Assembly: GCA_040285825.1 (NCBI GenBank) | Contig: JAUPSS010000002.1 | Location: forward strand, 682,001-746,000 | DNA: 64,000 bases | Origin: Eukaryota sp. TZLM1-RC | Lineage: Eukaryota; Metamonada: BaSk clade | Direction of reading: 5' to 3' | In this document: positions 38,819-49,659 of the stretch, piece after piece | How positions within the stretch are numbered: the stretch's first letter is position 1 | How the letters are laid out: the number at the start of each line of letters is the position of its first letter | Notes under the pieces: model-generated | Databases searched by the model: none | What the model was told of the DNA's origin: nothing | Seen by the model: only the letters and a program-made list of their open reading frames with translations | Translations under genes and position numbers: made by a program

Positions 38819-39950
38819 GTTTTATTTGGTACAGTTGTTTTTTTTCATTGTCACAAATTTTCATGTTTTAGTGTTGGGTTTTCTGGTCATTGAGAAACAG
38901 TTCAACTTTAGACAAGAAGATTAGTTGACGAGTGTAATTTTAAGTGGATGTAATTAATTAATGGTTCATTAATTAATTTTCATATAACTTCATTTTTTTT
39001 CATTTTTTTAAATTTGTTGTGGTACAGAGATTACATTCTCCACTCTTAATAAACAATCAATTTATTTATAATTTCTTTTTTTATTTAACAATATTATTAT
39101 TGACCAAGGATTTGTATATAATCTACTGTTATTAAATGATTGAAATTTAAACTATATATTTTGGTTATTGAGATTTTTTCACCATTGTCAGTAAATCGTT
39201 CTTTGATTACACCTTTTCACATTTGGATTCTCTGCCTCAAAATATCATTCAAAAATTACTAGTACTCAGCTTTTGGGAACACGATATCGACCAACATTTG
39301 GTTTCTTTGAAGCATCAAAAGTTGCTGAAGCTCAGGTGAGAGAAAAACACTAGCTTGTATAAGCAATTATGATGACCAAAAAGCTTCAATTGTAACCTCT
39401 ATTTCAAGCTTAAACAAGTAATCAACTTATTGTCAGTTACTTTCAAATTAAACCAAATGGAACCAGTTTGTTGATAAAGGAACCTAAGATAAAATGATCA
39501 GGTGGCACTAACAAGCTGCTTTTTTAAGATTCCATCTGTTTCTTTTCAAGATCAAGATGTTCACAATCTATGAATTCTCAACCTTAAAAAACCATTAATT
39601 AAAGATGTTTTAACCATTGTGATGTCTGACTTTAATTTGTAAAAACTTAGAATTTGAATTGCTTGTGCCTTCTAGATTAATACACTTTTGTTGAGCTTGC
39701 ACAAAAACTGATATTAGTTTTTCTGATTACAAGTTGTTCAATTTCTGCGAGATAACTGAGACTCTTGATGTTAATGACAACAAAAATTACTAGAAACAAT
39801 AGCCCATCTGACATGTAATATACAAAGACTACAACAAGTGGAAGTGCAAGTAGTCAGAGTTGACAGTGTATAGCGTATTAGCTTAATGTTTTAAAAAATA
39901 GCATCCAGTGGATTTAAAAACCCAACACAAAAGAACCAACAAATGTACAA
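38819..39950. other. Intergenic with a possible terminal exon at 39190-39340
   Basis: Mostly AT-rich. At 39168-39340 a plus-strand run after a TTGTCAG acceptor-like site reads KSFFDYTFSHLDSLPQNIIQ and then KLLVLSFWEHDIDQHLVSLK to a TGA. Joined to the GTGAGT at 38815 it would add about 50 residues to the TPR protein, but the intron would be about 376 bp, ten times longer than others in this window. Otherwise nothing recognised. Confidence 0.3.
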
Positions 39951-40389
39951 CTAAAAATCATTACGAATTCGCATGGCAAGGGCCATATCCTTTGGCATAA
40001 TTGTGACTCTTTTAGCATGGATTGCACACAGGTTAGTGTCTTCAAAAACACCAACAAGATAAGCTTCGGCAGCTTCTTGAAGAGCAGAAATAGCGTTTTG
40101 TTGAAACCTTAACTGAAATTAGAGTCAAATATCGATACCATACTTCATTTCCAAACTCTTGGGCAATCTCTCTCACTAGACGTTGAAATGGGAGTTTACG
40201 GATCAGGAGTTCGGTTGACTTTTGGAACTTTCTGATTTCACGAAGGGCAACGGTACCAGGACGATAGCGATGAGGCTTCTTGATACCACCAGTAGTGGGT
40301 GCGGCCTTGCGAGCAGCTTTGGAAGCCAAATGCTTTCTTGGTGTCTTGGTGGAGGTAGTTTTACGAGAAGTTTGTTTAGTTCTTGCCAT
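39951..40389 (-). CDS. H3: Histone H3 (divergent), second copy
   Basis: Exons 40389-40144 and 40112-39951, intron 40113-40143 (31 bp). The first exon and the intron read-through translate identically to those of the copy at 24499; the second exon differs only in silent changes that I could spot (for example the last Asp codon). Same unusual tail (Thr10, Ser12-Thr13, Ala28) and same C-terminus. Either a very recent duplication or copies kept alike by gene conversion. The upstream region shares about 430 bp with copy 1, so both should be expressed alike. Confidence 0.97.
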
Positions 40390-40824
40390 TTTACTGAGAG
40401 TTAGTAGAATAGGCTTTTATTTTCTGAATGAATGAAATTCGGATTTGGAACAATGCATTTATGGATTTTAAAGCATTGCTATAAATTCAGGAGATGAAGA
40501 ATAACGAAATTTATTCTGCATGACGATTCACTGATAACGTACGACAGGTGAAAATTCACAAGTTCAAAGCTCTCTCCACAAACATAGAACTGCATCCAAA
40601 GAGATTTGATTGGAAATTTGATAGAAATGAAAAATTGTCTTTCCCCAAAAGATTGTTGTGCTCCGCGACTTTCACTTTGACTCTAACCCTTCACGGTTGT
40701 GTCCGATTTTCTGAAATGATCCATTGAGTAAAACTGATTAGTGATATACTTACTTTGAACACAATCAACGATTGGTTAACACAGTTGCTGTCTCTCCTTT
40801 CTTAGCTGTCCATACAATGAATGT
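39951..40824 (-). repeat. Arm 2 of the inverted H3 duplication
   Basis: Reverse complement of 24067-24937. The two arms face each other across about 15 kb, with transcription of both H3 genes pointing inward. Confidence 0.9.
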
Positions 40825-42059
40825 GTAATCGGTTACCATTATATTCACGCCGTTTTCACAGAATCTACAGATTGGATTGTCATTTTGTCTTCATCCATAA
40901 TTTTGTGATCTGTTTTCCATCCCGATGCGTGGTATTCGCTTAACACTGGCTTGGTCTGTATGCTGTTTATTTCAGTTTCTCTAAACTCCTTTCCATGATG
41001 AAATAAGTTTTTATTTATTGTGATTGATTTTTCCGATTGCTGAGATATTATTGTTGAATTTCGTTCATCTCTCTTTTCTTTGACCCGTACTTCACCGGAT
41101 TATTTCAGAGAATAGAATATAGGCCTCATCTGATGTACATACTTTTCATTTCATTTGTTTTACTGACTGAGAAGCTTGTATGGTAAAAACTTTAAGAAAA
41201 AAACGTTTTAAGTGAGATAATGTACAAATATTGTCATTACTCAAATAGTATCAAATATCATAAATTTTCAAAGATATCAACATTTTGTTGATGAGTCACG
41301 TTTAAAACAGGTTGTACAACAAAAATATTCGCACACGAATGTACATGTTTCTGCTTGATCCGACGTTAATTGGTTCAAGTATTTTGATCAGTTATACCGA
41401 TTCAACTTCCGATTCATGAGAAGATATTTCTAAATTTGCTAGGCAGCGTCTAATGAAGAGACAACTTGTTTTAAGACAAACTAAGCAGGGGTCAGGAAGA
41501 TAGTTGTATGTCGGCATCACGTGTATTGAGACCGATGGATCAGTAATGTCGTTCAATCCTCTTTTCAGAGCAGAATGAAGTTGAAACAGAATAAGCTTAC
41601 AGCAAAAATATATTGCTGTAATTATCGCACTAAGTTTGGAAACGATATGGAAAAATCTTCCCAGTTGAACAGTCTATTGGAGAAAGTACGATTTAAGTAT
41701 GATCTTCAAACAATCTTCATAACTTTATTGTTTGGATGTTGGAGAGTCATTTTTTGTGGGGTCAAGGGACCCAGGATCTGTTTCATGAAAATGTAAATTC
41801 TGATCAATGTCAAGGAATGAGCCTTACTGCAATTGATCTAGGTAATCTGATTTACTATATCATCATCCAAAATAACACTTTTATAATTGACACATGTGAA
41901 GCAAATTAAAGGAGAACATTTTTTATCTGAACCACATCAACAAAGAATGATGCTCAACATTAATAAGATTAATCGAAGTATTCAATGATATAAAATCCGT
42001 TTTTTAATAAAAAATTTTTTCCTATTAACGACCAATGTGAAATGCTCAGCTTGCAACAC
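40825..42059. other. Intergenic, nothing recognised
   Basis: AT-rich. The 73-codon frame at 41575-41796 has no recognisable features and is not supported as a gene. Confidence 0.45.
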
Positions 42060-42530
42060 TTTTAAGTCGCCGTTCCTTCTGTGCGTCCATGATTCTACTC
42101 CATCAGTCAACGATATTTGAGATTCTTTAGCTGAAAAGTCACGAGCAATTGAGAGCCTGGAATGCTAATTCTTTACAAATGGTTTTCACTGTGTATTTTT
42201 TAATTAGCAATCTTTAAAATAAAATGGAGCTATTAGCAACTAATACTCTTGCTGAAACTTCAAAAAAAGAATGATTCAATCAAAAAAAACTAATTTGACA
42301 ACAACAATTCAAGACTCTGGTATTTCGAACTTTTTAATGTATGTCTACTATCTAAATATTGTTCCATAGGTGATGTCAACTCACAAAACAGGACTGTCTT
42401 CTTTCTGTATTCATCACTATTTAATTGTGATAAGAATAAGATCAAGAATTAAATGAGTCACCACCAAAGACAAATTAACATAATGATTTGTGATTTGTGT
42501 GATAAGGTAAATCACTGCCTTCCCCTGTTT
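42060..42530 (-). mobile_element. Uninterrupted copy of the nuclease-domain retroelement relic
   Basis: Matches 471-656 plus 2375-2565 without the LINE insertion, and 51850-52110 on the other side. Minus-strand reading gives KKTVLFCELTSPMEQYLDSR, keeping the Glu that is Gly in the first copy. Frameshifted and dead. The break in the first copy falls at GTCTACTATCT, confirming the LINE target site there. Confidence 0.6.
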
Positions 42531-42539
42531 TCTTAATTG

Positions 42540-45500
42540 AAAATATTTACAATTCTTATTCTGCTTTCTTTGCGGATAAGGCTTTTGTTGAGGCACGGGA
42601 GGACCTGAGCTGATCTGTTGGATTTAATAGCTTTACGTCTTCTTTTACTTGGTTTCTGATTAACTCGTGAATCGCTTCTGAATATCTGATAGAATGGAGT
42701 GGTTCCTTGTTAGTCTCTCCACCAAACCACTTCACAGTACTGATTAGTCCTTGAGCTGTACTATATTCGCCCAGAATTTCTTCAATAACATGTTGACCTG
42801 ATCAGTAGCTGTAATTGCCCTAAGTAGATCAACATGGTCAAGATCGTCAGCGTTATAAATTTCACAATGTCTCTTATGTTCACCAGTTGTCAGGTTTTCC
42901 ATTTATAATTTGGAGTTGGAAGGGTTTTCTAAAACCAGATACTAACCAGATAAAAACAGATACAGTAGATCCGTGTAATTTTTTTTGTCTTTCGAAGAAA
43001 ATAGTCACCAGTATTGAATATACTTATTATATTTTCTTATTTTTACATGGTGTGTTTAATAATTGATGACGATCTGCTTCTGCCCATTTCTTTTGAAAAC
43101 GTTCATTTTGAAACTTAAGGTCTTGCAAAAGTGACACATTGGATTCAACATCGAAAAAGCCTATTAGGCTGTTGGAAGAGTCTCATTTTGTGCTGGTGAA
43201 AATGACCCAAACATTAGTTTGTATGGAGTGTGATTCGTAATTCTGCTGTTAGTTCAATTTATTGATAATTTGAGTTAGTGGTACATAAGGGGGCCATGTA
43301 TCAGAGTCATTATATTATATTACTAATTTCCTTATGCATAGTATCACATCTCGATGTTTTCTTTCTACCAATCCATTACTCTCAAAGTGATAAGGAATTG
43401 AGTGTGATACCTCAATGAAAATCTTTTATCAAAACCATTTGAATATTCTATTGGCGAACTAAGGACCATTTCACTATGTATAGACAAAGGGATGTCAAAT
43501 ATTGCGCAGACGTTCCATAACTTAACAGAACTTTTGGCATCCTCTGTAATGTGTTTCCTTCTGTTAAAAAAAGTTAGGAAAATATGAGTCATATGGGCTA
43601 GTTCTCTTCTTACCAGCTGGCGTGTGAAGTTCACTCGTTTCCAGCTTAGGTTTATATGCAACCACTTTTTTCAATGTCAATAAATCAATCTTAACTTTTT
43701 ATGGTAGTCGGGGGAAGCTCACCAGCTGGTTTTTCCAATAATTTTTACTACAAAAATCGTGGAACAGTGGCACAGGAAAGCTTACTTGTTGATGCCTGCC
43801 AAGAAAGCATGTGTAACTGTTGACAAAGGAAGGGTAAACACTCCACTCGAATGGTCGATGTCTTCGATCCTTGCTGAAATATCTGATATATAAGTCGAAA
43901 TCCTCAATAAATTTTCCAGGTTTTCCATGTATATGGCGAATTGGTTTTCGACGCCCTCAATGGAATTAACTTTGCGCCAATTACATTGGGGCTCCTGTAC
44001 GGCTAATTTTGCATCAGAAAGAGAATAAAACTGACTCCTTCAACAGAGAAGCAGTAGTATCTCTGCTTCTGTAGCTTTATACTTATTATTTGCTGTTGTT
44101 TCCAAAATAATACTCTCCTTCACTTATGCAGCCCGAAATTCGTCTGGGATTTGCTGTTACCAGGATGGACCTGAGCAGGTCGTATGCATGCATCGTTGGC
44201 CCATTTTTCTTGATAAAATTTTGATCAATTCTATAAATTTAAGTTTCTGTATCGACTTTAATTGAGATTGAAGTGAATTAATCTGTTGATGGTAATGGTA
44301 TCTAACGTGAGATTGCAAATTCAGATCAAGTACCTGGCGTGGATCGTGTTCATTTGTATATATTTGTAACCGCGACTCTAACAGGTTTTGTCCCCTTTAT
44401 CCGGGAATCGGTTGATGTAAAAACGTCTCTTTTCTTGGTTCACCCGTATCTGATGACTGGTTAGTGATAACATCCATGGCAATGTCGTGTTTGCGTTGAC
44501 CAGCAGTTAATTTTGGCAGTTCGTCTATATGTAGTCTTTGAAGAGGTTCCGGTTCCCCTTGAATGTTGAGTTGGATTGAAGAATTTGAAAAGTCTTATAC
44601 TCTGATAAAGCGTATCTTCAATGCCAATGTTGGAAGTGTAGGCATAAACCTTGTTATTAAATCATGTTTTTCCTGTTTGAGCGTTGTGATGACTAGGAGG
44701 ATAGCTGTAAATGGAAATGATTGCCGATTTAATATTGGCATGAGCTCGCTTATAAGTTAACCCTTGTTCCATATAAATTTATCTCAAATGTTGAGAAGCG
44801 GGTCTGATCTGCACGAGTTCTGAATTTGATGAGGATAAGTAGTTTGCGAAAGCCTCTCTGAACACCGCATAATCCTCTCCAGGAGCACACGTGCCCTTGC
44901 TCAATTTCTCTAAATCTGGTCTAAACCTGTTTCAGAGGAGATGGACGATTTTGGATACGTCAAGTTATCCGGAAAAATGTTGCTTGTATTCAATAACCTC
45001 TTACAACAGGATTCTATAATTGTGTTTGTCGAGGGTGGCTCTCTGGCCTATAAAGTCGAACCTCTCCTCGCGAAACTTGAGCATAAAGGAGAGATAGGAG
45101 GAATCTAGTGGAACTAGCCTTCTCCTACGTTCTGCGGGTCTATCCGACAATTGTTTACTTCGAGTTGTATGAGCGTTATAGTTTCTTTTAACATCTGAGG
45201 GGTTAAAGGAACTTCTCTTCAACCGATTATAGTTTCATTTAGGGTTTGTACAGTCTTTTTTAATTTTCGACATCAGGGTACATGAACGTATTTTATGGCA
45301 AGGACTCTACGAAGTTTGTTGGCGCTTATTTTTCCGCTGTGCTTCTTAGCCTGTGCTGCGAAAAGCGCTTCTAATTCTGAACACTTAACAGGAGGGTTAT
45401 CTTGAAAAAATTTGGTCGTTTTCAGGGTTGTATTACCCGACTAATGGACTGTTTGATTGGGAAAGAGTACCTTCAAATGAGTTAGGTTTGCAGTGGGGTT

Positions 45501-45850
45501 CTGACCCGAACTCGCGTAAGTTGGAGACGGGGTTCTCCAATCGTTTGTTGAGAAGTGGGGTACTGACCCGAACTTACTTGGCTCTGCGGGAGGTGAGACA
45601 CACCCGAACTCATATAAAAAAGACTGATATGAGGAACCTTCGAACTCGATTCCTTATCTGAAATACTCATGGTACTTGACATTATGTTGAGAGGAGAATG
45701 AGAAGGAGCTCCTCTTGAAGATGCCTGAAATACCTCAGGCATCTTTTGACTGTTTACAGCGCGGTTGCTGTATTCTGTTTGTCGTGCCTTTAACGTACAA
45801 TAATTATTGATGCCGGAAGGCATATTTGTTAGCTGTATGTGTCAGTGTAA
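42540..45850 (-). mobile_element. Ty3/gypsy-type retrotransposon, reversed, decayed and internally deleted
   Basis: On the minus strand, from 45823 down: an ORF1-like region with its own Ser/Pro-rich repeats (45820-45480), Gag-like blocks (about 45220-43850, including a stretch aligned with the NWRK...RYVEDF...TYMTDL region of 13098-14861), then integrase pieces (WNVCAIFDIPLSIHS at 43520-43480, YVPLTQIINK near 43280) and the chromodomain-like WFGGET/EPLHS block near 42740-42700 with a Lys/Ser/Arg tail at 42560. Reverse transcriptase and RNase H are missing: the span is about 3.3 kb against 6.8 kb in the complete copy. Many stops. LTRs could not be delimited. Confidence 0.85.
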
Positions 45851-45913
45851 GGGTTAGGTAAAGCGAACTATAAAGATAATTTTATTTAAACCTATACAAT
45901 ATATAATAAGGTA

Positions 45914-46029
45914 CTCACCAGCAGGGATGACTAAAGTGGTCCAAAAAATGGAATTAAAGTACTTTATTTACTTTAAGTAGAGTAAAGTGACTAATGTACT
46001 TTATCATTTTAGTCATCCCTGCTCACCAG
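45914..46029. mobile_element. 100-bp hAT-type MITE with 8-bp target duplication
   Basis: 45922-46021 starts CAGGGATGACTAAA and ends TTTAGTCATCCCTG, perfect 14-bp inverted repeats; it is flanked by an exact 8-bp direct repeat CTCACCAG (45914-45921 and 46022-46029). CAGGG ends plus 8-bp duplications are the hAT signature. The interior is rich in AAAGTACTTT/ACTTTA-type palindromes and has no coding capacity. Must have been mobilised by a hAT transposase encoded elsewhere. Confidence 0.95.
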
Positions 46030-46047
46030 TAAGATACCTACATATTA

Positions 46048-46235
46048 GGTTTTTCTATTGTGGAGTTTCGACACAGTGAATTTGTTCCACTTGTAAAAAA
46101 ACGGCCAAAGCGGAAACAGTTAAAGAATTACATTGCTGCAAAAACCAAATATTACCATAGAGGATTAATGAGATGTCTATTCGTCACACAAATACCATGT
46201 GTATATCATGCTAAATTTGTGGAATAGAAGTTGAA
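46048..46235 (+). pseudogene. Fanzor fragment (zinc-finger/RuvC-III side)
   Basis: Nucleotide-level match to 31914-32100 of Fanzor copy 2: the VFLIDEFRTS region, the first CxxC, KKAEKTVETF, MSIRHxxxMCxSC and the start of NRDRN are recognisable but heavily substituted. More diverged than the other copies. It starts 19 bp after the MITE's duplication. Confidence 0.75.
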
Positions 46236-47901
46236 AATATACCGAATTTTAATAGTAATGAAAACTCAAAAATCAATCAATTTTGATGGTTTGTGCAGTT
46301 TCCAGTTTCAGTAAGTCCTATGAAGTCATCGGCACGTGTCTGTTTAGTTTTCGTCAGTTCTTTGAGCAGCGAGTATGTGATTATGTCGATGGACAGCTGA
46401 TCAATGTGACCTTTATAGCTCACTTTAACAGTTTACTTGCCAGAGGGTTTTCTGTACGCTTCCCTGAAGACAGTCATTTTATGACTCAGCATAAATTCAG
46501 GATTCAGTGTCTTCACTTTGAGGCAGTTTTTGAACCAAAAGTCAGACAACCATTCAACAGGCCAGGCAAAGATCTTGTGTATGAGAAGCTCCAGCGAATC
46601 TCTATTTCTTAGCCGTTTACTGTCTTGTTCATGTCAAGAAAAGGACATAAACATGCGCTACCTACTTGTGCTCTCCAATAACTAGTGGATGCAAGGTGCC
46701 GCCAGCTGCAAGGTAATTACCAGGCTCCAGCAAATGGTCTTGTTTCTTGGAAACTGAACTTCTTTCGCTCGTATGCAGCCAGCCACTTATGCTGGTGCTG
46801 TACTACACAACAAGACGAACTGTCGGGAACTTCTTCTATCTTGGTTCAACACACACCATATTTTGGCTGCTAGTCATTTTAACTTCTTGCTTGGAGAATC
46901 TGCAAAGGTACTATACTCTCTTTTGTTCCCGAAGATTGACCGTTGATCAATCAAGCTGAGCTACATCTTTTGTTACGGATTAACAATTTAAAACCATCTT
47001 GAGCAAACCGTTCTGCATCCTTGAGACGACAGAGACTCACACCTTTTGCCAGTAAGAAGCCTACTTATTTCACATCACGTCAAAAAGTGAAAACACCAAG
47101 CACAGCGTTTCTCAAGTGGATACAATGTTCAATTGATAATGTCAAGACTGAAAATGAATACATGACATCTGCAAAGTTGAACTGCTGCAAGATGCTACAC
47201 CAAAAGATCTATCGAGAAGTTGACGGTGAACTTTTACAACGCCTATTTCAGTTGTCCGGAATGTAATCAAGTTTGGTCTAGAGACATTTCTGCATCACTA
47301 AGTCAGCTAGAAAATGCAATTAATGAATACTACTATGGAACAAGATTAGAAGTGTTCCAGAGACCACAAAGAAACTAGATTTATATGGTCCTGACTGGAT
47401 GGTTAATACCTCATCCGAAGAAAAGATCAATGTATATGCCGTCGAATGGGAACGATCTTTTGGTGGTGTCACCTATCGTTTAAGTGCATACATTGCTGCT
47501 GAAAATATTAATGCTAATGTTGAACTTTACGTTCAGTATGAAAAAACTGTACCCTATTGGGTTGCCGATACCGATGATGAGGTAATTGCTAGTAATTTTT
47601 CTCTTTATAATAAATTATTGTGTTCATAGTGTTTTATTGTAATCATATTGTATATCATAAAAGGATATTGATTTTGAATGTTTATTTTAAATTTACAAAG
47701 CTACGTATTGTTCTAGAGGAGAAATGGACTCACTGATATTGATGGACAATTACTCGAGGATTCTACAACGTCTGTGGACGGTCTCACCAAGGCCGAAAGT
47801 TCTTGGAATAGGTTTGATAGCTGATGAAAGTTGACATTTCAAATGAAAACTACAGAACTTACCCCTGACCCATATCAGTGTAAAGGACAGTTATTCCGAT
47901 A
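46236..47901 (+). other. Region with broken coding-like stretches, unknown
   Basis: Plus-strand open runs at 46283-46612 (KSYEVIGTCLFSFRQFFEQRVCDY...), 47021-47266 (FLKWIQCSIDNVKTENEYMT...) and 47399-47629 (NVYAVEWERSFGGVTYRLSA...) look like protein but are separated by stops and frameshifts and match nothing I know. Possibly a dead gene or element. The start codons given by the frames are not convincing. Confidence 0.3.
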
Positions 47902-48592
47902 ATGGATAGTCCCTTAGCCACTCCTCGCTCAAGGATCTCTGTTGATTCAATATCTTCACCTTCAGATCGCTCCATTCGAATCCCCAAAGAACTTCATTCT
48001 CTACTTACAACGTTTGTAGATGATTTTACCTCTTTGGAAGAGTCTCCAGATGACATTTTGGCTTACACTTCCTCCTATTTTTACCAAAAATTTCTAACAT
48101 CAATACTTAAATCAGGAGTTTCCCATGAGTTTCGCCTAGACATACTTGCAGAAATCCTCCAACACCTAACCCGCACCTTCTCCTCTCAGCAGACCACAGT
48201 AATTGATAAGCAAAAGGTCATTGACTTGGCAGAGGTTTGTGGTCTTCAACGGTCCACGGTTGTCCACATTCTTAAACTTTGTCGCACTTGTTCAGCCATT
48301 TGCGTAGATTATGAGGTATTGATGGTTTTTTATCTTATTTTAGGAATTTATTTTGTGCTGTCTCTTGGTGAAAAATAACAATTTCGACGCAATTCTATTG
48401 AATATTTTTTCAGTGTTCACACCAAATAAGAACAAATTCCCCAAAGCTACCATTTTACGTCTTTTAAAGCTATTATACCCTTTACTTTCAGTCTCTAGTC
48501 AGGCAAGAGCTGAGACACTTATCAATGGAGTTACACGTTCGGAGGTGCTTTCATTTGGTCACCCGGATTTATTAGTCCTACTAAAGTGTTAA
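47902..48592 (+). CDS. RIIa-domain (PKA R-subunit-like docking) protein, two exons
   Basis: Exon 1 47902-48315, exon 2 48344-48592, joined across a 28-bp GT-AG intron in phase 0; product 220 aa. Residues about 27-65 (IRIPKELHSLLTTFVDDF... ..PDDILAYTSSYF) match the RIIa dimerisation/docking fold (IP.eL..lL..FT...R..P.Dil.f...YF), best known from PKA regulatory subunits and from ciliary proteins such as ropporin and radial-spoke subunits. The rest is helical with no second domain; there are no cyclic-nucleotide-binding domains, so it is not a PKA regulatory subunit. A ciliary role is likely given the other ciliary genes here, but that is inference. Convergent with MEMO1, 81 bp apart. Confidence 0.75.
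48316..48343 (+). other. 28-bp spliceosomal intron
   Basis: GTATTGATGG...CTTATTTTAG. Without splicing the frame meets a stop at about 48376; with it the protein continues to 48592. Confidence 0.8.
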
Positions 48593-48673
48593 AGTTATTT
48601 GACATATTGTATTGTAATTGTATCTTTAAATAAATGAAATAAATGCTATACATGTTTATTACTTACAATACAA

Positions 48674-49573
48674 CTACTCAAACGCTGAATGGAAGCTTCC
48701 TGCAACATAGGACACAGATGCATCATCCACTGACGATGCCTCAGAGCTCTGGGCATAATGAAGCAAATGGAATTGGTACCCCAGTTGAGAAAGCGCTATA
48801 AGGATTAAACTTATAGGAGAAGCTCCACAGACAGTATTTCCAGTTCTTGATAAATATAGTTCCCAATCAGAATGATCCATTGTTTTTATCGCCTTAATTG
48901 CCTCCATGTCCAGGTCTTCAATCCTCTTGTGTAGAGGAAGAGGCTTATCATGGACCTTTGTGAAACCAAAGCGGCGTCCGAAATGACAGAAATCACTACT
49001 GACAACAAATACAGTGTGTTGGTCATTAGCAAGGTCTCGAAGGGCATCACCTATACGGAGTTGGTCGTCAGAGTTCATGTGCCCCACCATGAGTGGAAGA
49101 ACCTTGATATCATGATGTCGTTCGTGCATTCGGGACATAAAAAACTTAATAAAAGGAAACTGCATTTCCAGAGAATGTTCAGATTCATCAACCCTCTGAG
49201 ACATAAAGTCAAATAAAGAGGAGTGTTTACTGACAAGTTCAAAGGCAAGACTGGTATCAACAGCTAAATTACCAAGAGGGGTTTCAAGTTCAGAAGCTCC
49301 ACTAACGGCAACATTACGGAAAGATGATCGATGACTAGGACCAAGAACGATAATTGTTTTGGCCATAGTCCAATCGATACAGTTGAAGCCGTAAGCAGCA
49401 GTGGATCCACTGAAAGCGTATCCAGCATGAGGGACTATGACGGCCTTGCTACCAGGATACCGATTAGTCGCCACATTAGTATAAGATGCAAGCATAAGGG
49501 CAATTTCTGAGGAAGTTCCGGGGTACCAAGAACCCGCATAAGTAGCTCTTCGAATATATGATGTGTGAGGCAT
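48674..49573 (-). CDS. MEMO1: MEMO1 family protein
   Basis: 299 aa, ATG at 49573, single exon. MEMO1 is a cytosolic copper/iron-binding protein of the nonhaem dioxygenase-like (LigB) fold, linked to redox control and cytoskeletal signalling in animals and present from archaea to humans. Full-length match: RRATYAGSWYPG start, metal-ligand positions H49 (IVPHAGYAFSG), H81 (VLGPSHR) and C249 (GNTVCGASPI), plus SSDFCHFGRRFG (D194, H197) and DDASVSYVAGSF at the end. All ligands are present, so it should be functional. Its 3' end converges on the RIIa gene. Confidence 0.97.
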   Translation of the reverse strand: MPHTSYIRRATYAGSWYPGTSSEIALMLASYTNVATNRYPGSKAVIVPHAGYAFSGSTAAYGFNCIDWTMAKTIIVLGPSHRSSFRNVAVSGASELETPLGNLAVDTSLAFELVSKHSSLFDFMSQRVDESEHSLEMQFPFIKFFMSRMHERHHDIKVLPLMVGHMNSDDQLRIGDALRDLANDQHTVFVVSSDFCHFGRRFGFTKVHDKPLPLHKRIEDLDMEAIKAIKTMDHSDWELYLSRTGNTVCGASPISLILIALSQLGYQFHLLHYAQSSEASSVDDASVSYVAGSFHSAFE

Positions 49574-49659
49574 TTGTTGGTGGCAAATATACCTTTTTTC
49601 TAAGATGTCATTTATGATTATTGGTCATAGATCTATTTTGCTTTTAGTTATAGTTTCAT

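Noticed and set aside
24067-40824. The inverted H3 arms as ends of one large transposon
   Set aside because: They contain a host gene with promoter, stop at the H3 stop codon on one side, show no target duplication, and enclose unrelated host genes.
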